From the NCBI GenBank assembly GCA_963698395.1, contig CAVOQQ010000006.1, positions 186,001 to 250,000 on the forward strand: DNA of 64,000 bases. The letters run 5' to 3'. How positions within the stretch are numbered: the stretch's first letter is position 1; each line of letters opens with the position of its first letter. Below, piece after piece: positions 15,978 through 23,934 of this stretch. The notes below the pieces were generated by a model. It had not been told where the DNA came from, searched no databases, and saw only the letters and a program-made list of their open reading frames with translations. Both the position numbers and the translations under genes were made by a program. The DNA is from JBBQUN01 sp963698395. GTDB lineage: Bacteria > Actinomycetota > Acidimicrobiia > Acidimicrobiales > SZUA-35.

Positions 15978-16727
15978 GTGAGAACGATCCGCTACCAGGA
16001 AATTGCCGACACCCTACGCCGTCAGATCGTGGCGGGGGAGTACGGACCGGGGGAGGTGCTCCCGAGCGAGGCGGGCCTCGTCGCGAAGTACAGCGCCAGC
16101 CGTGTGACCATCCGCAAGGCCCTCGAGGTGCTCAAGGCCGATGGACTGGTCGATGCACGTCAGGGGGCCGGTTGGTTCGTCGCCGCCGAACCGGTGCCCC
16201 AGCCGCTGACCGGCCTGGCAACCATCGAGGCCCAGCTCGCCGAATCGGGGCGACGCTCCGAACGACGCATCATCGACTTCGGCTTCGGCCCGGCCCCTCG
16301 CCATGTCGCACCCCTCTTGGGCGACCGGGTGCTGAGGACGAAACGAATCAACCTGGCCGATGACCAACCGTTCGCCCGAGTCACGGTGTGGTGCCGCGAA
16401 GATCTCGGCGCCCGGCTGTCGCTGGCCGACGTCGAGCGATCGACCTTCTACTCGCTGCTCCCTCAGCCGCTCGGTCGTGCCAGCCAGACCATCGGCGCTG
16501 CTCTGGCCGGCGCCGACGACGCCCGATTGCTCGGCGTTCCCGAGCATTCGCCGGTGCTGGTGGTCAAACGAACCACCTTCGGTGAAGATGGCCATCCCGT
16601 GCTCGTCTCGGAACATGTTTTTCCTGGTCACGTCACCGAATTCGTGGTCGAACTGGCGGCGAGAGCCGACCTCGGCGAGACGCCCACCGGCCTGCGTCTG
16701 GTCGACGATCAACCATCGGCCGGGTGA
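15978..16727 (+). CDS. GntR family regulator, HutC/UTRA type
   Basis: A 249-residue regulator. The N-terminal winged helix (residues 1-72) has IRYQEIADTLRRQIVAGEY, LPSEAGLVAKYSASRVTIRKAL and a wing; the rest (about 95-235) is a UTRA ligand-binding domain of the chorismate-lyase fold. GTG 15978 begins directly at the conserved domain; the open frame extends to 15699, but that overlaps the aconitase gene on the other strand. It is divergent from aconitase and may sense a TCA-cycle or sugar metabolite, which is inference only. The intergenic region contains an AT-rich direct repeat next to its start. Confidence 0.9.
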   Translation: MRTIRYQEIADTLRRQIVAGEYGPGEVLPSEAGLVAKYSASRVTIRKALEVLKADGLVDARQGAGWFVAAEPVPQPLTGLATIEAQLAESGRRSERRIIDFGFGPAPRHVAPLLGDRVLRTKRINLADDQPFARVTVWCREDLGARLSLADVERSTFYSLLPQPLGRASQTIGAALAGADDARLLGVPEHSPVLVVKRTTFGEDGHPVLVSEHVFPGHVTEFVVELAARADLGETPTGLRLVDDQPSAG

Positions 16728-16786
16728 TCTTGCTCATGCCTTGAGTTTTCGCTTGAGTTCGGCACGGCCGGTGCCGTAGAAGAGGC

Positions 16787-18303
16787 ATGCGTAAGAAAGC
16801 CCTCTCCCTCTCCCTCTTCACGGCCACCACCATGGTGGCCTCGCCTGCCTTCGCCCAGGTTGACGCCCCGGTGGCCGATGCGCCCGAACAGGCCGTCACC
16901 GACATCGGCACCGGTGATGCCGACGTGCAGCTATGACCACCGTGACCGGCGCCGGTGCTGCCCGGTCAGGATGCCTGGGTGAACTTCATGTGGCTCGGCG
17001 ACGCCCGATCGAGGCTCGAGAGTTCAAGGTGACCGCCGTTGGCTCCGAAGGCGTCGAAGATCGGCTACCCGGCCGACCACGTGAGAACCAGTCCCGGATC
17101 TACTCCTCGCTGCTGGATCGAGCGTGCTCGCGAAGCCTCAACTTGACTTCACCGCACTGAAGCTCGTCGTGAGCCCCATGGCCGTCGACCCCGAGGTCGC
17201 ACTGACGGTCAGCTACATCTCCGACACCGGCCCGGTCACCGAGACCTTCGTCAGCAAGATCGACATTCGACACCTCGGTGTACGACGGTCAAGCCCTCGC
17301 GTTGGCCGACGGCCCGCTCGGCACGATCGAGCAGGGCAAGGCCGCCTGGCTGCAGCTCGACGTGAAGGCCCTGCACAACGCCTCGGAGATCGAGGTGCGC
17401 GTCGCTGACAACGCCGACTTCGGCATCAAGTACCCCAACGAGGTGGACTACTCGAGCCTGGCCACGGGTTCCCGCATCGTGGTGGATACCGAAGACTATG
17501 CGGCGATCGAGTTCGACTCGCTCGACCTCGAGCCCGGTGTCTACACCGTGCCGATCGAGGTCTCGTACTTCGTCGGTCTCACGAAGATCACCCAGACCGT
17601 CGAGCGAACCATCGAGGTCATCGACCCCTCGGCCGCAACCGATCCGGTCGATCCTGATCCGGCCGCAACCGATCCGGTCGATCCCGATCCGGTCGATCCT
17701 GATCCGGTCGATCCTGGCCCGGTCGATCCTGGCCCGGTCGATCCTGATCCGGTCGATCCCGGCCCGGTCGTCTACACCATGGCCAACGGCATCGAGGGCT
17801 GGAAGGTCAACCCGTACGGCAACGACACCGCCGTGACCGGCGTGTGGGGCTTCGGCCAACCGCCGACCGGCATCTGGCAGGACCTCGTGCTCGAGCTGGG
17901 CTCGACGCCGAGCGGCAATCCCGGGCTCTTCACCCTCTCCGGCACCGGCGACGAAATGGGTGACCACGACGTCGACGGTGGCGAGACCTCGATCCTCTCA
18001 CCGGTCTTCTCCCTGCCCGACGTGAAGAAGATCAAGCTCGAGTTCGACTACTACCTGTCGTACCTGCGCAACGCCACGTCCGACGACTCACTCCAGGTGA
18101 TCATGATCACCAAGGACGGCAACAAGGTCATTCTCAACGAGCAGGCCAAGGACAAGGACCACGAAGCCAAGTGGGAGACCGAGAAGGTCGATCTCAAGAA
18201 GTATGCGGGTCAAGACGTGCAGTTCCTGATCGTCGTCGGTGACCGAGAAGACCCTTCGTTCATCGAAGCTGCCATCGACGGGTTCATCATCACCGCCGAG
18301 TGA
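16787..18303 (+). pseudogene. Secreted surface protein gene broken by several frameshifts
   Basis: The start is a clear signal peptide, MRKKALSLSLFTATT through SPAFAQ, in one frame that stops at 16936. Recognisable pieces then continue in changing frames: VLPGQDAWVNFMWLGD, REFKVTAVGSEG, KIGYPADHVR, AKPQLDFTALKLVVSPMAVD, and from about 17266 an unbroken frame to 18303. That last part has Ig-like strands, a Pro-Asp-Val linker (17626-17770) and a C-terminal jelly-roll domain of the kind appended to secreted peptidases (GWKVNPYGNDTA to AAIDGFIITAE). At least five or six indels fall within about 350 bp. It is either a decaying gene or a stretch of poor sequence; no catalytic domain is visible. Its job is probably adhesion or cell-surface structure. 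Confidence 0.7.
17626..17770 (+). repeat. Pro-Asp-Val coding repeat
   Basis: Repeated GATCCGGTCGATCCT-like units encode a linker of alternating DPVDPDP and DPVDPGP. Such linkers separate domains of surface proteins and are prone to length change. Confidence 0.7.
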
Positions 18304-18309
18304 GCCGAC

Positions 18310-18954
18310 TCACCAGGTGTCCCAGTGCATCAGCTGTTCGGCGGGTAGCCGCTTGGCCAGCTTGAAATCGGTGCCCTTGGTGTAAGCGACGGGGAAGAGG
18401 CCGGCCTGCGTGTATCCCTCGAACGGGATGCCCAGCAGGTCGGCCACTTCGCGTTCGTTCGGCAGGTGGAGCGTGGTCCAGGCCGAGCCCAGACCACGAT
18501 TGCGCAGGGCGAGCATGAAGCTCCACACGGCAGGGAGGATCGAGCCCCATGCGCTCGCCTGTCCCATCGTGCCGGTTCCTTCATCGAGCCGCCCGGCGAT
18601 CAGCGGGATGACGAGGAACGGCGCCCGATGGAAGTTGTCGGCGAGGTACTGGGCCGAGTCGACGACCCGCTCACGGGATTCGGCGCGAACGTCGCCGGGT
18701 GCGTACTCCGGCTTGGCCATCTTCGCGTAGGCGGCGAAGTTGGTGGCGTAGAAGTCGGCGATGGTCTTCTTCTTCGCCGCATCTTCGACGATCATCCACT
18801 GCCAACCCTGGGAGTTGGAGCCGGTGGGGGCCTGCAGTGCGATGTCGATGCATTCGGTGATGACCGATCGCTCGACGGGCTTGTCGAAGTCGAGGCGCTT
18901 GCGAACCGATCGCGTCGTGGTGAGGACGTCGTCGGCGCTCAGTTCGAGATGCAT
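18310..18954 (-). CDS. Nitroreductase family protein
   Basis: A 214-residue FMN-dependent nitroreductase-fold protein. It begins with the typical TTRSVRKRLDFDKPV (phosphate-binding Arg-Ser-x-Arg), followed by ALQAPTGSNSQGWQW. The C-terminal half has the GLGSAWTTLHL and LLGIPFEGYTQAGLFPVAY segments of the family. It should reduce nitro, quinone or enone substrates with NAD(P)H. The gene stands alone, 6 bp from the end of the broken surface protein gene and convergent with it. The ATG is preceded by AAGGAG on the minus strand (reverse complement of 18960-18966). Confidence 0.9.
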   Translation of the reverse strand: MHLELSADDVLTTTRSVRKRLDFDKPVERSVITECIDIALQAPTGSNSQGWQWMIVEDAAKKKTIADFYATNFAAYAKMAKPEYAPGDVRAESRERVVDSAQYLADNFHRAPFLVIPLIAGRLDEGTGTMGQASAWGSILPAVWSFMLALRNRGLGSAWTTLHLPNEREVADLLGIPFEGYTQAGLFPVAYTKGTDFKLAKRLPAEQLMHWDTW

Positions 18955-19028
18955 GGTGGCTCCTTGGTGGTGAGGTTGGAGTTTCCGTCAGATCTCAGTC
19001 TTGGGCAACTCGTGCCGATGGAGTGGCG

Positions 19029-19646
19029 ATGTTGTCGTCTCTGATCTCTCGCGCCGTGCGATCCACCGCCTTCGTCGGTGTCGGCGTGGCCTTCCTCGTG
19101 AGCGGTTGCACCTCGGACGGCGTCGTTGCCGCACCCGGCATCGACGTCGTCGTTGCGGCCAACATCGAAGCCGGGATGGACGAGGAGGTCGCCCGGTGCC
19201 TTGCCGGGATCGGCTCGCAGGAGCTGTCGACGCTCGTGCTCATGCCCGATGCCGAGCGGACCGCATCCGAAGACCGGCTCGTCGAGGAATTGACGATCTC
19301 GTGCGAAGAAGCATCCGCCTTCGTGCTCGATGAACCACTCGAGCCCGACACCCTGGCCTTCGACGATCAGCCCTTCACGTTCGGCGACGATCCGAGGTTC
19401 GATCGACTGTGGGAGCGGTGTGAGGTCGGTGACGGTTCCGCCTGCGATCAGCTGTGGGAGCAGGCGCCGGTCGGCAGCGAGTACGAGCGGTTCGGTGTCA
19501 CCTGCGGTGAGCGCGATCAGCTCCTCGATTGCTCAGAAGAACTCACCGAGGAAACCGTCGAAGCGATCGACGCCGCGGCCCAAGCCAAGGCGGAAGCGAT
19601 CGAAGCCCGAGACGATGACGCGTCGACCGACGACGAACCCACCTGA
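19029..19646 (+). CDS. Small lipoprotein, acidic
   Basis: This 205-residue protein has a lipoprotein signal: MLSSLISRAVRSTAFVG, a hydrophobic core and a lipobox ending at FLVSGC (Cys about residue 26). The mature part is very acidic with scattered Cys pairs and ends in a charged tail of Ala, Glu and Asp. No family is recognised. GGAG lies 6 bp before ATG 19029; a GTG at 19023 in the same frame is less likely. It diverges from the nitroreductase gene and is followed by the DinB-like gene 31 bp downstream. Confidence 0.7.
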   Translation: MLSSLISRAVRSTAFVGVGVAFLVSGCTSDGVVAAPGIDVVVAANIEAGMDEEVARCLAGIGSQELSTLVLMPDAERTASEDRLVEELTISCEEASAFVLDEPLEPDTLAFDDQPFTFGDDPRFDRLWERCEVGDGSACDQLWEQAPVGSEYERFGVTCGERDQLLDCSEELTEETVEAIDAAAQAKAEAIEARDDDASTDDEPT

Positions 19647-19677
19647 CCATCCTGCCCTCGGGTGGCACACTGGTTCG

Positions 19678-20382
19678 GTGTCAGACCACGAGTCCACCGC
19701 CGCCGAGATCTACGCCGAGACCAGAGCCGCACTCATCGATCGCTGTACGACGCTGTCGACCGAGCAAGGCGGACAACCGGTGCCGTTGACGCCGGCATGG
19801 AGCGTCAAAGACGTGATCGCACACGTCTGTGGGATCAACGCCGACTTCCTTGCTGGCCGTCTGGACGGCATCGGGAGTGACGAGTGGACTCAGCGGCAAA
19901 TCGACGAGCGGCGAGACGCTTCGTTGAGCGATGTCTGCGACGAGTGGGAAGGGCACGCGCCCGACGTCGATGCGGTTCTCACCGCACAGCCCGATCTCGG
20001 CCCACGGCTCCTCGGCGACCTGATCGTGCACGTTCACGACATCGATCACGCTCTCGGCGTCCAGCCCGATCGATCGTCGCCGGCAACGATCGTCGGCGCC
20101 CGCCGCTATGCGCCACAGCTCCAAGACAGGGTTCTCGATCAGCTCGGTATCGGCCTCTCGCTCGACCTCGGTGCCGCAGGTACCTTCGACGCCCCGGTTG
20201 CCGACCAGACGCTCCACCTCGAAGCCTCGCCCTACGAGTTCCTCCGCTCTGTGACCGGTCGCCGAAGCCGAGCCCAGGTCGTCGCCCTCGGATGGCACGG
20301 TGACCCGATGCTCATCGGCCGATTGATCGACTCGGCCCTGTCTTCGTACGGTCCGTTCCAGCCGGCCGACGTTTCGAGCTGA
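19678..20382 (+). CDS. DinB-like, maleylpyruvate isomerase family mycothiol-dependent protein
   Basis: A 234-residue protein of the TIGR03083 type. The N-terminal DinB-like four-helix domain has the metal-binding His in TPAWSVKDVIAHVCGI and a second pair in LGDLIVHVHDIDHALG; a small C-terminal domain follows (about 150-225). Family members use mycothiol, the actinobacterial thiol, for isomerisation or detoxification; the substrate is unknown. The GTG start is preceded by CACACT and 6 bp, resembling the leaderless promoters elsewhere here. It is convergent with the DNA ligase gene. Confidence 0.85.
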   Translation: MSDHESTAAEIYAETRAALIDRCTTLSTEQGGQPVPLTPAWSVKDVIAHVCGINADFLAGRLDGIGSDEWTQRQIDERRDASLSDVCDEWEGHAPDVDAVLTAQPDLGPRLLGDLIVHVHDIDHALGVQPDRSSPATIVGARRYAPQLQDRVLDQLGIGLSLDLGAAGTFDAPVADQTLHLEASPYEFLRSVTGRRSRAQVVALGWHGDPMLIGRLIDSALSSYGPFQPADVSS

Positions 20383-20409
20383 CCCGAAGCGCATGCAGCC
20401 GACTCGTCG

Positions 20410-21300
20410 TCAATCGACGAGGCGGATGAAGCTGGCGTGGCGGACGTAGCCCTCGTTGGTGAGCTCGGCGATCTCGAGTATCGCCCGGAGCTCGGGACGA
20501 ACCCAGGTGGCGCCGCGTTGGTGCGCCGGCGGTACGGGCGTCGAGAAGGGCGGGTCGCCGACGACGAGGTCATGCAGGCGATCGGTGAGCGAGCGCAGCG
20601 TGGCGTCGCTGAACCCGGTGCCGACGCCACCGGCGAAGGCCAGACCGTCGACGACCGGCAGGCCGACCAGCAGGGCGCCAAGCGTCGCTGCACGGTTCCC
20701 CGTGCCGGCGGTGAACCCGCCGATCACGACCTCGATGCGTCGACGATGCTTGATCTTGCGCCAGTCGTCGGACCGGGCGCCGACACGGTACGGCGACCCG
20801 AGCCGTTTGGCCATCACGCCTTCGAGTCCTGCGCTCGCCGTGGCGGCAAGGAGTTCGGCACCGCCCCCGATTCGGTACGCCGGCACGATCCAGTTCGGGC
20901 CGGACTCGACGACTCCTTCGAGTAGCGAGCGTCGGTTCTCGTAGGGCATCGCCGTGAGGTCATGACCGTCGATCTCGAGTACGTCGAACAGATGGAAGAC
21001 CGCGGGGCGGTCTGATCGCTGGATGAGTTCGAACCGGGGCTTGCCGTCGTCGTCGAGCACACACATCTCACCGTCGAGCACCACCCTCGAAGCGTTGACC
21101 GCATCGGCCAGAGCACCGACCTGGGGCCACCGCTCGCTCCGGTCGAGCCCGCTCGTCGACTGCAGCCGCACGCCCGAGGATGCGTCGACGAACGCGATCG
21201 TTCGGTAGCCATCCCACTTGATCTCGTACGCCCACCGCTCATCATCACCCGGCAACGTGCCGAGCTTCGCTTTCATTGGCTTGATGGGAAACGTGAACAT
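20410..21300 (-). CDS. ATP-dependent DNA ligase (LigC/LigD-type core)
   Basis: A 296-residue ligase core. The nucleotidyl-transferase active site is at EIKWDGYRT (Lys28), with motifs LDGEMCV, FHLFDVLEIDG, GLEGVMAKR and KIKHRRRIEVVIGGF, followed by an OB-fold. It lacks the polymerase and nuclease domains of LigD, so it resembles the stand-alone LigC enzymes thought to act in short-patch repair or end joining. No Ku gene is visible in this window. It is transcribed alone on the minus strand; a 21-bp tandem repeat array lies directly upstream. Confidence 0.93.
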   Translation of the reverse strand: MFTFPIKPMKAKLGTLPGDDERWAYEIKWDGYRTIAFVDASSGVRLQSTSGLDRSERWPQVGALADAVNASRVVLDGEMCVLDDDGKPRFELIQRSDRPAVFHLFDVLEIDGHDLTAMPYENRRSLLEGVVESGPNWIVPAYRIGGGAELLAATASAGLEGVMAKRLGSPYRVGARSDDWRKIKHRRRIEVVIGGFTAGTGNRAATLGALLVGLPVVDGLAFAGGVGTGFSDATLRSLTDRLHDLVVGDPPFSTPVPPAHQRGATWVRPELRAILEIAELTNEGYVRHASFIRLVD

Positions 21301-21317
21301 CTACCGCAGCGAATCGC

Positions 21318-21414
21318 CGCTCGGCGCTGTCCTCGCGCAGCTCGGCGCTGTTCGCTCGCAGCTCAGCGCTGTTCGCTCGCAGCTCAGCGCTGTTCGCTCG
21401 CAGCTCAGCGCTGT
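21318..21414. repeat. 21-bp tandem repeat array
   Basis: About 4.5 copies of CAGCTCAGCGCTGTTCGCTCG follow one another between the ligase start and the PlsC stop. The first copies differ by one or a few bases (CTCGGCG for CTCAGCG) and the later ones are identical. The unit contains the palindrome CAGCGCTG. The last copy overlaps the end of the PlsC gene. Confidence 0.9.
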
Positions 21415-22301
21415 GGCCACCGCTTGGCCTTGGCTCGGGAGCGCTCGGCCGGCTTCGGCCCGAGGGCCCAACGGCGACGCCAGGCGCCGGCCTCGGGGCC
21501 CTGCAGCGATTCGACCTTGTCGGCGTGGGCCCGCTTGCGTGATTCCCACCAGCCGTGCGAGAACTCATCGGCCAGTTCGTTGATGCGAGCCTGGATGCGG
21601 GCAGCGAACGCCCGAGCATCTTCCCCGGTCTCCATCCGGAGTTCCTTGCCGAACACCACGGCGGTGCGGGAACGGGTTGGCCAGTTCTGGCCCTTGGGCA
21701 GCACCGTGGCCGTGCCGTCGATGTAGACCGGAATCACCGGAACGCCGGTCTGCTTGGCGACGAAGGCGGCGCCGGGGCGGTGCTCGCGGCTCCAACCGTC
21801 GGGGCTGCGTCCACCCTCGGGATAGATCAGGAGATTGTGTCCACTCTCGATGACCTTGACGGCGTTCTCGATCGACAGCTTCGAGAGTTTCGTGCGCTCG
21901 ATCGGAATGGCCCCGATGAACAGAGCGGAAGCGGCGGACGTGATCGGATTGGGGAAGAAGTAGTCGGCCCCAGCGACGACGGCGAGGTCGCGTCGGAGAT
22001 GACCGGGCAACGTGGCCAGCATGACCGTGGTGTCGGCATGACTGTGGTGGTTTGCCGCGAGAATGACCGGTCCCTCGACCTCGTCGAGGCGGTCGGCGCC
22101 GATCACCTTCGGCTTCGCGTAGATCCGCACCGCCGGTTTCATGAAGCCATAGACACCAGCCTCTCGCACCACCTTCGCCAGCGGGCGACGAGCCCATTCG
22201 GTGTCGTAGCGAACCCCGGTGTTCGAGGGTTCGACGCGCTTGTCGATACCCCTCGGTGCAGTGGGAGTTTCGGTGATGAACCGGAGCCAATCCACGAACA
22301 A
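21405..22301 (-). CDS. 1-acyl-sn-glycerol-3-phosphate acyltransferase-like protein
   Basis: A 298-residue PlsC-family acyltransferase. The catalytic HX4D motif is NHHSHADT (His85, Asp90) and the glycerophosphate-binding motif is IYPEGGRSPDG, with the later VPVIPVYIDGT block also present. It should transfer an acyl chain to a lysophospholipid or related acceptor at the membrane. The C-terminal 60 residues are very basic and end inside the 21-bp repeat array, so the tail may vary with repeat number. It is the last gene of an operon with the LarA-like and acyl reductase genes, 3 bp after the former. Confidence 0.9.
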   Translation of the reverse strand: MFVDWLRFITETPTAPRGIDKRVEPSNTGVRYDTEWARRPLAKVVREAGVYGFMKPAVRIYAKPKVIGADRLDEVEGPVILAANHHSHADTTVMLATLPGHLRRDLAVVAGADYFFPNPITSAASALFIGAIPIERTKLSKLSIENAVKVIESGHNLLIYPEGGRSPDGWSREHRPGAAFVAKQTGVPVIPVYIDGTATVLPKGQNWPTRSRTAVVFGKELRMETGEDARAFAARIQARINELADEFSHGWWESRKRAHADKVESLQGPEAGAWRRRWALGPKPAERSRAKAKRWPQR

Positions 22302-22304
22302 CTC

Positions 22305-23918
22305 CTAGTGAACGTCGGCCATGAGGATGGGTGGATTGTGGAGATGGGTGATCGTCGGCTTGGGGCCGACGGTGTCTTCGGCCATCTCGAGTGCGTCTTC
22401 CAGGGTCGATGCCGGACGGAAACCTAGCCGACGAACGGCCTTCGGGTCGCCGCCGACGATGATGACCTGGCCGAGATGTTCGAGGGCGTGCGAACACCAG
22501 TACCACATGTAGAACGGATGGACACCGTGATAGGCGTAGCTGGTGCGGTACAGGTGGCGATACCACTCGTCTTCGGCGTACTGCTTCTCGTATTTGTGCT
22601 GCATGACGACCGGGTCGGTGGTCTCGGCGAGCACCTGTTCGAAGAAATCGATGTAGCTCGGATGGTGGACGGGGTGGAACTCCCACGTGGTGGGGTGACT
22701 CATGATGAGCACACCGCCTTCACGTACCACCGGCTTGCCTCGGTAGAGGTTGAAGAAGTAGCCCAACCCCTGCACCGCAACGAGGATCGGGTTCATGATC
22801 GAGTTCACGTTGTATGGCGAGAGGTAGGGGAGGCCCATGGTGACGATGTCGGTCTGGCCCTCGACCGACACGAGATGCTGCTTGTAGACCATCTCGGTGG
22901 TCTTCTTGTGCACGGCCTCGACCTCGCCGGCCTGCACCGAGGTGAGCTCGTACGGAGACTTCCACGAATGGAAGACCTTCCTGCGCTGGGCCGAACTCAT
23001 CGGTTTGAGGCCCGCCTGCATGGCGGCGAATTTTGCCCGGTCCTTCAGCGACCATTCCCACTCGCGCTTCTGCAGCATCGAGAGGGGGCCGTCGTGGCCG
23101 AAGGTGTTGGTGTTGAGCGTGGTCTCGATCTGGAAGATCCGCGGCCCGTGCTTCTTGATGATGTCGCCCTGTCGCCAGTTCGACCTGTGCAGTTCCGACT
23201 TCTCCTGATCCATGAAGCTGGTGGACTTCTTCATGGTCTCGGGATTGTGGTGCGAACGAACACCGGCGTAGCCCGAGAGGCCGGTGGCGGTGCTCTTCCA
23301 TCCACCGTCCATGCTGACCAGGTTGATGTTGACGTAGATGACGAGATCGGACTCGGCGGCCCGCCGCTGCATCTGCACGGTGTCGCCGTGATCGGTTTCA
23401 CCGAGGATGACCATCTCCTCGGGGTCTTCGGCGTCGAGGTTGTAGAGCAGCCCGTGCGGGGCGAAGGCCTCGTAGACTCGGTCGCCGACGGCGTGGCGGA
23501 GCTCGGCTTCGGTCATGCGTCGATGCAGGGCAAGGGCAGCCACGATGTGCACGTCGTCGACGCCGGCCTCGGCCGCCATGTCGAGCACGGCCTCGATGAT
23601 CCGCTGGCGGACATCGGGGCGGGCCATCGGCGGCAGGGGCAACGAGATGTCGTCGAAGGCGATCGTGAGCTTCATGCCGGGCTTGAGCAGCGACGGCAAC
23701 GGATCGTCGTTGATGGGATTGAGCAACGCGTCGACGATGGCCCCGTCGGGATCCTTCAAGCCCTTGAGCGGCTCACCCGGGTAGATGACTCGGCTGCGAC
23801 CGACCGGCAGCTTTTCCATGCGGAAGCCCTCACCGTGGTGGAACAGGATCGGCGGCGTCTGGCGATCGACTTCGAGGACGAAGCCGGGGCGGGGATTGGT
23901 GGAGGGGGTGGAGGCCAT
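22305..23918 (-). CDS. LarA-like (nickel-dependent lactate racemase family) protein
   Basis: This 537-residue protein is longer than LarA (about 420) but has its pattern. The N-terminal Rossmann-like half has FDDISLPLPPMARPDVRQ and HIVAALALHRRMTEAELRHAVG, matching the LarA His-containing helix. The segment GGWKSTATGLSGYAG then corresponds to the LarA Lys block, followed by RSHHNPE. LarA enzymes use the nickel-pincer nucleotide cofactor and act on 2-hydroxyacids. No larB, larC or larE cofactor genes are in the window. It sits between the acyl reductase and PlsC genes with gaps of 16 and 3 bp, so a role on a hydroxy-lipid or hydroxyacyl substrate is a reasonable guess. Confidence 0.75.
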   Translation of the reverse strand: MASTPSTNPRPGFVLEVDRQTPPILFHHGEGFRMEKLPVGRSRVIYPGEPLKGLKDPDGAIVDALLNPINDDPLPSLLKPGMKLTIAFDDISLPLPPMARPDVRQRIIEAVLDMAAEAGVDDVHIVAALALHRRMTEAELRHAVGDRVYEAFAPHGLLYNLDAEDPEEMVILGETDHGDTVQMQRRAAESDLVIYVNINLVSMDGGWKSTATGLSGYAGVRSHHNPETMKKSTSFMDQEKSELHRSNWRQGDIIKKHGPRIFQIETTLNTNTFGHDGPLSMLQKREWEWSLKDRAKFAAMQAGLKPMSSAQRRKVFHSWKSPYELTSVQAGEVEAVHKKTTEMVYKQHLVSVEGQTDIVTMGLPYLSPYNVNSIMNPILVAVQGLGYFFNLYRGKPVVREGGVLIMSHPTTWEFHPVHHPSYIDFFEQVLAETTDPVVMQHKYEKQYAEDEWYRHLYRTSYAYHGVHPFYMWYWCSHALEHLGQVIIVGGDPKAVRRLGFRPASTLEDALEMAEDTVGPKPTITHLHNPPILMADVH

Positions 23919-23934
23919 GGGGTCAGAAACTCGC

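Noticed and set aside
21318..21414. Possible CRISPR array
   Set aside because: The 21-bp units follow each other without unique spacers and no cas gene is near, so it is a plain tandem repeat.
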